Shown: positions 26,351 through 34,924 of the stretch, piece by piece
How positions within the stretch are numbered: the first letter of the stretch is position 1
Layout: each line of letters starts with the position of its first letter
Assembly (NCBI RefSeq): GCF_019891395.1
Contig: NZ_CP078143.1
Location: forward strand, 620,001 to 684,000
Reading direction: 5' to 3'
DNA: 64,000 nt
Origin: Nitratireductor kimnyeongensis
GTDB taxonomy: Bacteria; Pseudomonadota; Alphaproteobacteria; Rhizobiales; Rhizobiaceae
The notes under the pieces: model-generated
What the model saw: the letters and a program-made list of their open reading frames with translations, nothing else
Told to the model about the DNA's origin: nothing
Databases searched by the model: none
Made by a program: the position numbers and the translations under genes

Positions 26351-28251
26351 CAGGTTCCCCTCGCCTTCATGTCCTCGATCTCGCGCAGGGCGCGTTCGCG
26401 CAGGCGCTGGTCGCGGACGATCGTGGAGACGGCCGCATCGTCGGACCGGTCCGAATAGCGGAACTCCGAATCCGCATAGCGGTTGACCTCCTGCATGACC
26501 ATGTCCATCGTGAATGGCCTGCGCAGCTCGGCGATCATCGCCTTCTTTTCATCGTAGCCCTTGCGCAAAAAGGCATCGGGCGTTTCGAACCATTCGTCCG
26601 GAAGATCGATGTCCATGGCGCGCATCTTGATGGCGTCGGTGATGTTCTTGATGGCGCGGCCGGTGAAGCGTGGCTCTGCCAGCTTGATCTCGTGCAGATA
26701 GGCGCCGATATCCGTCAGCGTCTTCGGCTCGCCGCGATCGTTCAGGAAGCGCTCATGGACCTTCAAAAGCCCTTCTTCCTGCGGCTTCGAATGCGCCTCA
26801 AAGGCAGTCTCGACCGCGCGCTTGATTTCCTGTGTTGCAAACGGCTCGTGCTCGCCAAGCGGGATCGAATGGTTCTTTCCGGCCAGAAGCACGAAGATGT
26901 CGACATAATCCTCGAAAGTCTGCGGCCCGTCGACAAGCCAGCGCGCGCCGGCGCGCTGCCGCAGCGCATCGTCCACATTTTCCGGATAGTTGGAGAACAT
27001 GCCGAAGGAGCAATTGCCGCGCACAACGGTGCCTGCGCCCGCAAAGCTCTCCATCAGAACGCCCGTCACCTCCTGCTGACCGGCGGACGCCCGGTCGTCG
27101 GAGCGCTTGGCCGCCACCTGATCGATGTCGTCAATGGTGCCGAAACCGATGGCGCGCGGGCTCAGAACATTTTCGACGAACTGCTTGCAGTTCTGCCCCG
27201 ACTTGCCCTGATAGGAGGAAATCTGGTCGACGCCGAAATTCTCATAGTGGAAGGGCACGCCCGCGATCTGACAGTAATCGTTCAAAAGGCCAGCTGTCAT
27301 CTGGATCAGGATGGTCTTGCCGGTGCCCGGAGCGCCATCGCCGATGAAGGTGAACAGAAATCCGCCGAGTTCAACGAAAGGGTTGAGCTGGCGCTCGAAA
27401 TCATAGGCCATCAGCATCTTGGCGAGCTTCATAGCCTGATATTTGGCGATGTGGTTGCCGATGATTTCGTTGGGCTTCTTGAATGTCATGACGAGCGGCT
27501 TGCGCCGGCTGCCCGGCGCGACGTCGAACCCGTCCAGCGTAAAATCGTCGACCTCAAGCCGCATATGCGTGTCTTCGAACGCGCCGAGACCGGTGAAACG
27601 GCTGCGCCGCTGCAAAAGCCCCTCGATTGCGACGCGGGCAAGCGCGCGGGCGCGCGCTGTCATCGCAGTGTCGTCGGCGGCACCCGAGATCGCGCCATCG
27701 AGCGCGGCAAGAACGCTTTTCAGCGCATCCTGCGGCGTATCGAACTGGAAATCCGGTTCATCCGTGTCGTTCACCGGCTCGCTGTCGGCGTCGAGCATCT
27801 GCAGGAGATAGGATGAGAGCGTGAAGGCGGCGACATAGGCCGAAGCTTGCAGAAGCGCGTGATAGCTCTGCGCGGCCTCACCCTCGAGTGGGCTGCGGGC
27901 GTTGCGCTCCTGAAGAGTTTCAAGTTCGGTTGACCGCGCAAAGACATCGGCAACGGCCAGCGCCACGGCCACCCCGCGACGCGTGCGAAAGAGAAGCGTG
28001 TGCTGCGGAATGGACAGCATCGGATCGCCCTGCCGGATGGCGGCGATGGTTTTCGCCAGTTCCACTTCGCGCGTGCGACGCAGCGCGCCGGTGGAGACGG
28101 TCGACACGAAACGCCGCCCGGTGCCGGCAAGCTCGGTGCCGGAGCGGCCGTCATCAGACTGAAGCACCACAAAGCGCGTCACAAGGCTCTGCGCCGTCGC
28201 CCGGTGCTTCTCGATGTCCTTCTCGTCGATGGTCGTCAGGCCGGTGTCCAT
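26347..28251 (-). CDS. AAA-family ATPase of uncharacterised module
   Basis: The 634-residue protein has an N-terminal helical region of about 290 residues of unknown type and then one AAA domain. Walker A is GDGAPGTGKT (304-313). Walker B is IGFGTIDDID (368-377), with Asp-Asp in place of the usual Asp-Glu. An Asn (N421, in MFSNYP) sits at the sensor 1 position, and arginines (LRQRAG) follow. Some 160 residues follow the ATPase core. The ATG has AGGAG at good distance; the frame upstream runs through repeat DNA and is not coding. It probably remodels a partner protein from this cluster. Confidence 0.85.
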   Translation of the reverse strand: MDTGLTTIDEKDIEKHRATAQSLVTRFVVLQSDDGRSGTELAGTGRRFVSTVSTGALRRTREVELAKTIAAIRQGDPMLSIPQHTLLFRTRRGVAVALAVADVFARSTELETLQERNARSPLEGEAAQSYHALLQASAYVAAFTLSSYLLQMLDADSEPVNDTDEPDFQFDTPQDALKSVLAALDGAISGAADDTAMTARARALARVAIEGLLQRRSRFTGLGAFEDTHMRLEVDDFTLDGFDVAPGSRRKPLVMTFKKPNEIIGNHIAKYQAMKLAKMLMAYDFERQLNPFVELGGFLFTFIGDGAPGTGKTILIQMTAGLLNDYCQIAGVPFHYENFGVDQISSYQGKSGQNCKQFVENVLSPRAIGFGTIDDIDQVAAKRSDDRASAGQQEVTGVLMESFAGAGTVVRGNCSFGMFSNYPENVDDALRQRAGARWLVDGPQTFEDYVDIFVLLAGKNHSIPLGEHEPFATQEIKRAVETAFEAHSKPQEEGLLKVHERFLNDRGEPKTLTDIGAYLHEIKLAEPRFTGRAIKNITDAIKMRAMDIDLPDEWFETPDAFLRKGYDEKKAMIAELRRPFTMDMVMQEVNRYADSEFRYSDRSDDAAVSTIVRDQRLRERALREIEDMKARGTW

Positions 28252-28310
28252 GGAAACTCCTGATCTTTCGGGCAGTGGGGCCGCCCCTGATGCATAACGC
28301 CAGCGGCCAT

Positions 28311-28470
28311 CGCCCTTCTCCCCGCCTGCGGGGAGAAGGTGCCGGCAGGCGGATGAGGGGCATGCGGCGTCTCGGGCGGAAAAGCGCCCATGCCTCGCCA
28401 AACTTTCATCCCTGATGCCCGCCCCTCATCCTCACCTTCTCCCCGCAGGCGGGGAGAAGGGGGCGCAAAC
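28311..28470. repeat. RIME-like palindromic repeats, two units in opposite orientation
   Basis: One unit, at about 28311-28361, reads CCCTTCTCCCCGCCTGCGGG and continues GAGAAGGTGCCGGCAGGCGGATGAGGGGC. A second unit at about 28420-28470 is inverted (GCCCCTCATCCTCACCTTCT, then CCCCGCAGGCGGGGAGAAGG). Both contain a strong CTTCTCCCCGC...GCGGGGAGAAG hairpin. They match the Rhizobium-specific intergenic mosaic elements known from rhizobia. They fill the 252-bp gap between two genes of the AAA module. Confidence 0.75.
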
Positions 28471-28503
28471 GCTGGCGCATAGCCTTCTGCCGGGGCGAAG
28501 TTG

Positions 28504-29652
28504 CTACACATCCGTGATCACCCGCCCGCCCGAAATGACGTGCACGTCGTAGCCATCGAAAATCTTCTGTGCCTCGCCCGCGGCATAGAGCGCCTGATAG
28601 GCTTCGTGCGGCACGAGCGCGTGCTGCTCATAGGCGCTCACGCCCATGCGGGCAGCGTCGAGATCATCCGTGTCGATGAAGAACTCCTCCCGCGCCGGTT
28701 GGCTGGACCACAACCCCTTGCGCGCCGGGCGCTCGGTCTTGGAATAGACCTCTTGCACCGTCCAGGTGAGAAGCCACGCATTTTCCTGCCGGCGCACCTT
28801 GCCCAGCACTTCCGAGACCGTCGAGTTGTTCTCGGTGATGCCGGCTGTATAAAACGGCCCCAGGACCACCCGGCGCAACTGCTTGGGGTGGAGATGTTCG
28901 AAATCCTTGTCGAGATTGCCGGCGATCGTGGCCGGCGAGAGGGAATAGGCAGAGTTTTTCTCGGCGAAATCATCGAAGCGGTGGGCGAGTTCCGGGTTGA
29001 GCAGACCTCCGACCGGCAGGCCAATCTCGACATCCTCGTTGAGTTTGCCATCGTCGGAAACCAGCGCCTTGACCATGGCGGGCGTAGAATCCTCGACCGC
29101 CGCCATATAGACCATGGGAAGGCTGGAATTTCCGTCGAAAGCGCCCCAATGCACCAGATAATAGGGCCGTTTCGTTTTCGGATTGACCGAAACGCGCACC
29201 GTTTCCGGCAAAATGAAGGGCGAGAACACATTGCCCGCCTTCAACTCTTCCAGATAGAGCCGCTCGGCCATGGAACGCTGCAGGTCAGCCGGAAATTCGC
29301 GATGGCGCAGGATGAAATCGACCATCTCGGCGCGCAGCTCGTCCGGCCCGGAGATGCCGGCAAGACGCTTCTCGGCCTGACGCCGGTCGTTTTCCAGTTC
29401 AAGCACGCTCTGGAAGACCGGATAGCCGCTCTCGGCGCGCTGGATGCGGAATTTTTCCATGAAACCGAGACGGTTCTGCCAGCACTCGAAAGAGCGCTCC
29501 AACCGGCCGATATAGGGTGAGACGACCTCGGCCACGAGACCGTGCGATTGGAACGGCGAGGCCGACCGATCGCCGAAATAGACGCCAAGACCCTCCAGCG
29601 CGGATGCGATGGCATCGAAGTAACGTGCTGCGGCGTCAGGAGCGGCGTTCAT
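28504..29652 (-). CDS. Unknown soluble protein, second gene of the AAA module
   Basis: This 382-residue protein has no membrane helix or signal. The N-terminal third is helical (YIGRLERSFECWQNRLGFMEKF ... ENDRRQAEKRL). The rest is mixed and includes YYLVHWGAFDGNSSLPMVYMAAVEDS and a Trp/Glu-rich region. I recognise no catalytic motif. It lies between the coiled-coil gene and the ATPase gene on the same strand and is bracketed on both sides by RIME-like repeats. Its co-location suggests a partner or adaptor of the ATPase. Confidence 0.7.
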   Translation of the reverse strand: MNAAPDAAARYFDAIASALEGLGVYFGDRSASPFQSHGLVAEVVSPYIGRLERSFECWQNRLGFMEKFRIQRAESGYPVFQSVLELENDRRQAEKRLAGISGPDELRAEMVDFILRHREFPADLQRSMAERLYLEELKAGNVFSPFILPETVRVSVNPKTKRPYYLVHWGAFDGNSSLPMVYMAAVEDSTPAMVKALVSDDGKLNEDVEIGLPVGGLLNPELAHRFDDFAEKNSAYSLSPATIAGNLDKDFEHLHPKQLRRVVLGPFYTAGITENNSTVSEVLGKVRRQENAWLLTWTVQEVYSKTERPARKGLWSSQPAREEFFIDTDDLDAARMGVSAYEQHALVPHEAYQALYAAGEAQKIFDGYDVHVISGGRVITDV

Positions 29653-29680
29653 GCAAAAGACCTGTTCTGGGACATTCGCG

Positions 29681-29795
29681 CCCGCCCCTCATCCGCCTGC
29701 CGGCACCTTCTCCCCGCATGCGGGGAGAAGGAGGATGGCCGCAACGTAAACGTCCCCCTCTCCCCGCGAGCGGGGAGAGGGTAAGGGTGAGGGGC
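29681..29795. repeat. RIME-like palindromic repeats, second pair
   Basis: One unit at about 29681-29735 reads CCCCTCATCCGCCTGCCGGC, then ACCTTCTCCCCGCATGCGGG and GAGAAGG. A second at about 29751-29795 has CCCTCTCCCCGCGAGCGGGG, then AGAGGG and AGGGTGAGGGGC. They are the same element type as the pair at 28.3-28.5 kb and lie in the 179-bp gap before the second gene of the module. Confidence 0.75.
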
Positions 29796-29831
29796 AAGGC
29801 TCGGCATTGAATGTCCGCGCACCGAATGTCA

Positions 29832-30920
29832 TCAGCCGCGAACGTAATTGGCTGCGTCGTGTTTCTTCATCACGTCTTCGAACCGGCGGGCGAAGGCATC
29901 GTCGGCAAGCTTCTTGCGGCGCTGGATGTCGGCGGTCGTGACCATGTTTTTCTCATGCAGTTCAAGCAGGTCGCCAATGTGCCGCTGCGCGGCGGCCCCA
30001 ATGCCGGCCATGGTCTCCTCGGCGGTGTTGTCGACCTTCGAGCCAAGCGTATTGATGCGGTGGGCAACGTCTTGCTGGGCTGCGGTCTTCAGCGAATCCT
30101 CGAGCGCCTTGTAGAGAACGATGCGCTGCTCGGTGTCGATGGTGAGTTTGTTGATCAGCGTCGACTGGGCAGCGATCTGGTTGTTGAGTGAATCCACGAA
30201 TGTCTGGAACATGGAGGTGTAGCGTTCAAGCGTCTGACTTTCCGCAAGCAGCTCCTGCTCCTTGGCCTGCGCCTCATTGTATTCCGTGGCGAGCTTCGAG
30301 CGTTCCCCCTCGAGCTGCGCTCGGTCCTTCTGGCTCGTGGAGGCAGCGATGCGGTTTTCGATATCGAGCAGCATCGGGTTCAGTTCCTCGATGCGCCTCT
30401 GGGTGGTCTCCAGCGTCTCCATTGTGGATTTGCGTCGCTCGATAACCTTGGCCAGACTTGCCTCGGAGGTCTGGTAGCGTTCTTCGAGAACCTGCTTCTG
30501 ATCCTTCAGAATACCGGTGATCGTATCCGACTTTGAAAGCAATTCCTGAAGATTGCCTGCCAGAGACATGTTGCGGACGCGCTCGGTGCGCATGCGCTGC
30601 TTTCGCTGCTTAGAGAAGATGCCGATGAAGTTTTCCCAGCCCGTGTAACTCTTCATGCTCTCGAACTCGGAACCGAAGACATTGGTGGCGTCCTCAAGAC
30701 CGATGATCAGGTCGGCGATGTTCGTCTCCATCACCTTCTGTTGTGTGAGCACGTCCTGAATGCGCGCATTCTCGATGTCGAAGTCGGCCTGGCCGATCTT
30801 TTCGTCGGTGCGGGCAAGCTTGTCGAGCACGGTGCCAGACTGCTCGATCTTCGAGCGCATCTTGTCGACCACCTCACGGGTCTTCGCGATCTCCGTGTCG
30901 AAATTCTGCAAGGTGGCCAT
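29832..30920 (-). CDS. Coiled-coil protein, first gene of the AAA module
   Basis: The 362-residue protein is almost entirely predicted coiled coil, with heptad-like runs across residues 1-60 and 120-290 (for example RIEELNPMLLDIENRIAAS and LEGERSKLATEYNEAQAKEQ). A short non-coiled part (NVFGSEFESMKSYTGWENFIGIFSKQRKQR) lies near residue 85-115. There is no signal or membrane helix. It is the first gene of the five-gene module; the ATG has a GGAGCG ribosome site. It might be a scaffold or the filament-like substrate of the ATPase. That role is inference. Confidence 0.75.
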   Translation of the reverse strand: MATLQNFDTEIAKTREVVDKMRSKIEQSGTVLDKLARTDEKIGQADFDIENARIQDVLTQQKVMETNIADLIIGLEDATNVFGSEFESMKSYTGWENFIGIFSKQRKQRMRTERVRNMSLAGNLQELLSKSDTITGILKDQKQVLEERYQTSEASLAKVIERRKSTMETLETTQRRIEELNPMLLDIENRIAASTSQKDRAQLEGERSKLATEYNEAQAKEQELLAESQTLERYTSMFQTFVDSLNNQIAAQSTLINKLTIDTEQRIVLYKALEDSLKTAAQQDVAHRINTLGSKVDNTAEETMAGIGAAAQRHIGDLLELHEKNMVTTADIQRRKKLADDAFARRFEDVMKKHDAANYVRG

Positions 30921-30940
30921 GATGATACGCTCCGCAAAGG

Positions 30941-31873
30941 TCAGGGTTGCGGAAATATATGTGGGTCCATTGACGATTGAAAGACGTTACCGGCCTCGGC
31001 GCACAATTCCTCAAGTGCGGTGGCAGCGCCGCTCTGCCGGCGCTCCCTGTGGCGCAGCAGGCTGAAATCGCGTGCGCCAAGATCAATGTTCGCCACTTTC
31101 AACAGACCACGCTCCACCAGCGGGCCGGCAGCGGACATTGAGATGGCTGCAGCACAGCCGCTCTCACGCACTGCGGAAAGCACCGCCTCATTGGATGGAA
31201 ACTCCATGACCAGATCGAGCGTGCTTGGATCGACGCCCATCTCGGCCAGTGCGTTTTCGAAGGCGGCACGTGTGCCAGACCCCTCCTCGCGCATGATCCA
31301 AGATGCGCCCGCGAGAAAATCCTGCGCGCCGAGAGGCTTGCCCGCAGCCCAAGGGTGCGTGGGTGCGACGACCACGGCCATCACGTCGCGATCCACCCGG
31401 CGCACGGTGAGTGCCGGTTCATCCACCCTGCCCTCGACGAGCCCAACCTCTGCCACGCCTTCAAGCATCGCGTCTGCCACCATGCGGGTGTTGCCCACAG
31501 TGAGCTTTAGCGAGATCCCGGGGTAGAGCCTGTGAAACCGCATGAGCACCGGCGGCAGCCAGTAGCTGGCCACCGTCTGGCTGGCATGGACATTGAGCGT
31601 GCCGCGCCGCAGCCCGCCGAGTTCCGTAAGCATGGTTTCAGCCGAACGGACACGGGCGAGCGTCGCCTGCGCCTCGCCCAAAAACACCCTGCCGACACGG
31701 GTAAGCTCGATGCGGCGGCCCACGCGGTGGAACAGCTCCACCCCGTAATAGCTCTCCAGCGCCTTGATCGAGGCGCTGACGGCAGAGGGCGTACGCCCCA
31801 CGGCACTGGCTGCCTGGGTCAGGTGCTCCCGCTCCGCAACGGCCACAAATATCAGCAATTGTTCAAAAGTCAT
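30941..31873 (-). CDS. LysR-family regulator (YeiE-like)
   Basis: The protein of about 310 residues has the LysR winged helix at the N-terminus (MTFEQLLIFVAVAEREHLTQAASAVGRTPSAVSASIKALE) and a periplasmic-binding-like effector domain. It is divergent from a YeiH-type transporter gene 64 bp away. The same pairing exists in enteric bacteria as yeiE/yeiH, where YeiE is linked to sulfite stress. I start it at MTFEQLL; ten upstream codons are in frame but unlikely. ATTCGAT direct repeats lie in the shared promoter. Confidence 0.88.
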   Translation of the reverse strand: MTFEQLLIFVAVAEREHLTQAASAVGRTPSAVSASIKALESYYGVELFHRVGRRIELTRVGRVFLGEAQATLARVRSAETMLTELGGLRRGTLNVHASQTVASYWLPPVLMRFHRLYPGISLKLTVGNTRMVADAMLEGVAEVGLVEGRVDEPALTVRRVDRDVMAVVVAPTHPWAAGKPLGAQDFLAGASWIMREEGSGTRAAFENALAEMGVDPSTLDLVMEFPSNEAVLSAVRESGCAAAISMSAAGPLVERGLLKVANIDLGARDFSLLRHRERRQSGAATALEELCAEAGNVFQSSMDPHIFPQP

Positions 31874-31879
31874 GAAACC

Positions 31880-31920
31880 ATTCGATTCTACCGAATGAAA
31901 CATGACACACTATTCGATAG
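31880..31920. promoter_or_regulatory. Probable LysR-type operator between divergent genes
   Basis: ATTCGAT occurs twice in the same orientation, at 31880-31886 and 31912-31918, 32 bp (about three helical turns) apart. Each sits in a small dyad: CATTCG-N7-CGAATG (31879-31897) and CTAT-TCG-ATAG (31910-31920). This fits LysR-type recognition and activation sites. Confidence 0.45.
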
Positions 31921-31936
31921 AAGTCGATAAACACCC

Positions 31937-32986
31937 ATGCGACCAAAGACTCATTCATCGCATCAGGTCGCATTCATGTCCGCACTTCGCCACCCGCTTC
32001 AGCTTCTTCCCGGTATCTTTCTGTCTCTCGTTGTCGCTGGGGCGGCACTCTTGGCCGCATGGACGGAACAAGTGTATTTCGGCGAGGCGTGGCTCGAAGG
32101 ACTGGTTCTCGCCATTTTGTTCGGCACCGCGATAAGCTCCGCTGCCCGACTAAGCCCTGCCTTCCGCCCCGGCATCGATTTCTGCGCCAAGGCCGTGCTG
32201 GAAGTGGCAATCGTTTTGCTCGGTGCTTCTATCAGCCTTGGCGCGCTCGGCGATGCAGGGTTCGGACTGGTCGGCGGCATTGTCGGCGTGGTCGTACTGT
32301 CACTGCTTGCAGGCTATGCGATCAGCCGGGCGCTCGGCCTTTCGCGTGGACTGGCAACGCTGGTCGCCTGCGGCAATTCCATCTGCGGCAATTCGGCGAT
32401 TGCAGCCGCAGCACCCGTGATCCGTGCCGAAGCCTCGGAAGTGGCCGCATCCCTCTCCTTCACCGCATTCCTCAGCATTCTCGTCGTGCTTCTTCTACCG
32501 GTGATCTATGCGGCCATCGGCATGAGTGCTGTGCAGTCGGGCGTTCTGGCAGGCCTCACGGTCTATGCGGTGCCGCAGGTGCTGGCTGCCGCCGCCCCTG
32601 CCGGTCCAATCGGGATTCAGGTGGGCACACTGGTCAAGCTGGTGCGCGTGCTCATGCTCGGGCCCGTGATCTTTGTCCTGGGGCTCAGCCATGGCAGAAA
32701 GACCGGCGTCAAGCTTGGCTTCTTCGAGATGGTGCCCTGGTTCATCATCGGCTTTCTGGCCATGATGGGGCTGCGTTCGGTCGACCTCATTCCCGCTCCG
32801 GCCCTGCCCGTCATGCATGAGATCTCCGGTCTTCTCACGATCATCGCCATGGCCGCACTCGGCCTAACGGTCGACATCAAAAGCGTGATGAAAAGCGGCG
32901 GGCGCGTGATCGTCGCAGCCCTTCTGTCGCTGACCACTCTAGGTGTAGTGAGCTACGCGCTGATCCACTTTCTCGGTATCGCCTGA
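31937..32986 (+). CDS. YeiH-family membrane protein, putative sulfate exporter
   Basis: The 337-349-residue protein has about ten membrane helices and the family's conserved segments (AVLEVAIVLLGASISLGAL; VACGNSICGNSAIAAAAPVI). It belongs to the conserved YeiH family annotated as putative sulfate exporters. Transport has been shown for few members, so the substrate is uncertain. A second ATG at 31976 (MSALRHP) could be the start. Divergent placement from the LysR gene suggests that protein controls it. Confidence 0.87.
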   Translation: MRPKTHSSHQVAFMSALRHPLQLLPGIFLSLVVAGAALLAAWTEQVYFGEAWLEGLVLAILFGTAISSAARLSPAFRPGIDFCAKAVLEVAIVLLGASISLGALGDAGFGLVGGIVGVVVLSLLAGYAISRALGLSRGLATLVACGNSICGNSAIAAAAPVIRAEASEVAASLSFTAFLSILVVLLLPVIYAAIGMSAVQSGVLAGLTVYAVPQVLAAAAPAGPIGIQVGTLVKLVRVLMLGPVIFVLGLSHGRKTGVKLGFFEMVPWFIIGFLAMMGLRSVDLIPAPALPVMHEISGLLTIIAMAALGLTVDIKSVMKSGGRVIVAALLSLTTLGVVSYALIHFLGIA

Positions 32987-32995
32987 ACGAGAGCG

Positions 32996-33616
32996 CTATT
33001 CCGCAGCACTTCCGGCAAAGCCCACAAGGTCTTCAGCCTTCCAGCGACCCATTTCCTCTTCCCAGTGCTTGCGGCAAAGCGAAACATAGACATCCTTGCC
33101 GATGGCCACCTGTGCGCCCTTCTTTGCCACTTTACCATCAGCCGCGAGCCGAACCACCATGGTCGCCTTACGCCCACAACGGCAGATCGTGCGCACCTCG
33201 CGCAGCTCGTCCGCCAGCGCCAGAAGCGCCTGCGATCCGGTGAAGAGATTGCCTTGAAAATCGGTTCGCAACCCGTAGCACATGACGGGAATGCCAAGCC
33301 TGTCCGCCACGCGAGCCAGCTGCCAGACCTGCTCTTCTTCGAGAAACTGCGCCTCGTCGACAAAGACGCAATGCACTGTCGAGTGATGGTGATGCTCGGC
33401 GATGCGTGCGAAAAGATCATCGCCTTCACGGAACATTTCCGCATCGCTGTCGAGGCCGATGCGCGATGAGATGTAGCCGCCGTCTTCCTTGCGGTAGTGT
33501 CCTGCGACAAACAGCATCGTGTTCATGCCGCGCTCGCGGTAATTGTAGGAGGCCTGCAGGAGCATGGTCGACTTGCCTGCATTCATCGTCGCGTAGTGGA
33601 AGTAGAGCTTTGCCAT
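32996..33616 (-). CDS. tdk: Thymidine kinase
   Basis: This 206-residue protein is a type II thymidine kinase. It has the P-loop NAGKST near residue 10, the Walker B segment VFVDEAQFL, and a C-terminal zinc-binding lasso with cysteines in ICRCGRK and SLCRKHW. It phosphorylates thymidine to dTMP in the salvage pathway. The start is at MAKLYFHYAT behind AAAGGC; the longer frame is not conserved in type. It is convergent with the YeiH-type gene. Confidence 0.95.
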   Translation of the reverse strand: MAKLYFHYATMNAGKSTMLLQASYNYRERGMNTMLFVAGHYRKEDGGYISSRIGLDSDAEMFREGDDLFARIAEHHHHSTVHCVFVDEAQFLEEEQVWQLARVADRLGIPVMCYGLRTDFQGNLFTGSQALLALADELREVRTICRCGRKATMVVRLAADGKVAKKGAQVAIGKDVYVSLCRKHWEEEMGRWKAEDLVGFAGSAAE

Positions 33617-33842
33617 CGCGCTGCCTTTGTCGTTCGCGCTCTTAAACACCACCAACGGACATTAGAAAACGCCGGATCGGTTTTCTTCCACCAAAATACC
33701 GTCGTATACGGCGCGTTGCATGATGCGGGCAAACATCTCTTTGTGCTTGCAGTGCCTATGAATTGGTGCTTGCCTTTGAAATAATGCGCAAAGCCGGTTA
33801 AGACCCGCGCTCTGCCAACAACAACCACAGAGGAGAGCTGCC

Positions 33843-34790
33843 ATGTTAACCGGCCGAAAATCGTCCCTGGTCCTTGCGCTCGCCGCAAGTCTCGCATCGG
33901 GCACCGCATTCGCCGCCGAACCGGAGTCCTGCCAGTCCGTAACTTTCTCGGATGTCGGCTGGACCGACATCACTGCAACCACCGCGACTGCTTCAGTGGT
34001 GCTTGAGGGGCTTGGCTACGAGCCCGAAACCCAGGTGCTTTCGGTGCCGGTGACCTATGCATCGCTCAAGAACAACGATGTGGACGTCTTCCTCGGCAAC
34101 TGGATGCCGACCATGGAAGCCGACATCGCGCCTTACCGCGAAGACGGAACGGTGGAAACCGTGGTGACCAATCTGGAAGGCGCGAAATACACGCTGGCCG
34201 TTCCGCAATACACCTACGATGCGGGTCTCAAGAGCTTCGCCGACATCGCCAAGTTTGCCGACGAGCTGGACGGCAAGATCTACGGTATCGAGCCTGGAAA
34301 TGACGGCAACCGCCTGATCATCGACATGATCGAGAACGATACGTTCGGCCTCAAGGATTTCGAAGTGGTGGAGAGCTCGGAAGCCGGCATGCTCTCACAG
34401 GTGCGCCGTGCCGTGGGATCGAAAGAGCACGTGGTGTTTCTTGGCTGGGAACCGCACCCGATGAACGCCAATATCGAAATGGCCTATCTTGAAGGCGGTG
34501 ACGATGTTTTCGGCCCGAACTATGGCGGCGCGACGGTTCATACCAACACGCGTGCAGGTCTTTCCGAAGAATGTCCCAATCTTGGTGCGCTTCTGAAAAA
34601 CATGGTCTTCTCGCTCCAGATGGAGAACGAGATCATGGGCAAGATCCTTGACGACGGTGCCGAGCCGCAAAAGGCGGCTGCAGAATGGCTCAAGGCCAAT
34701 CCGGACGCGCTTGGCCCATGGCTAGAAGGCGTGACCACGTTTGGAGGCGAGCCTGGCCTCGACGCCGTGAAGGCGCATTTGGGCATGTAA
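33843..34790 (+). CDS. choX: Choline ABC transporter, substrate-binding protein
   Basis: The 315-residue protein has a Sec signal (LALAASLASGTAFA, cleavage near residue 24) and the OpuAC/ProX fold. The mature part begins PESCQSVTFSDVGWTDITATTA and continues with VFLGNWMPTMEADIAPY, which closely resembles ChoX of rhizobia, including the Trp residues that form the aromatic cage for the trimethylammonium group. It delivers choline in the periplasm to the ChoW/ChoV transporter encoded next. A GAGGAG ribosome site precedes the ATG. Confidence 0.9.
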   Translation: MLTGRKSSLVLALAASLASGTAFAAEPESCQSVTFSDVGWTDITATTATASVVLEGLGYEPETQVLSVPVTYASLKNNDVDVFLGNWMPTMEADIAPYREDGTVETVVTNLEGAKYTLAVPQYTYDAGLKSFADIAKFADELDGKIYGIEPGNDGNRLIIDMIENDTFGLKDFEVVESSEAGMLSQVRRAVGSKEHVVFLGWEPHPMNANIEMAYLEGGDDVFGPNYGGATVHTNTRAGLSEECPNLGALLKNMVFSLQMENEIMGKILDDGAEPQKAAAEWLKANPDALGPWLEGVTTFGGEPGLDAVKAHLGM

Positions 34791-34803
34791 ACGCCTTGAC
34801 GAT

Positions 34804-34828
34804 GCGGGGTGCCCGGCAGGCACTCCGC
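34804..34828 (+). other. Intercistronic hairpin after choX
   Basis: GCGGGGTGCC and GGCACTCCGC pair with one G-U wobble around a five-base loop, 13 bp after the choX stop. There is no U-run. A smaller hairpin (CCGCCG-CAC-CGGCGG) follows at 34861-34875. Such stems commonly protect the binding-protein mRNA and lower expression of the downstream permease. Confidence 0.5.
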
Positions 34829-34924
34829 AACGTCTCACTTTCGGCTTGCAATCCGAAAGACCGCCGCACCGGCGGCACACGCGACGCATAAGAAGAAATC
34901 CGAGAAAAGGAGATCCCTGGGCTC

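Noticed and set aside
24863..26458. 531-codon plus-strand ORF across two genes of the AAA module
   Set aside because: It is a codon-bias shadow of the minus-strand genes, rich in Arg, His and Asp, with no domain. The minus-strand genes have coupling and ribosome sites.
28236..28511. ORF encoding repeated SPRLRGEG-like text
   Set aside because: The text is translated RIME-like repeat DNA, not a protein.
28311..29795. The repeats considered as a CRISPR array
   Set aside because: There are only four units in mixed orientation with irregular spacing and no cas genes; they are intergenic palindromes.
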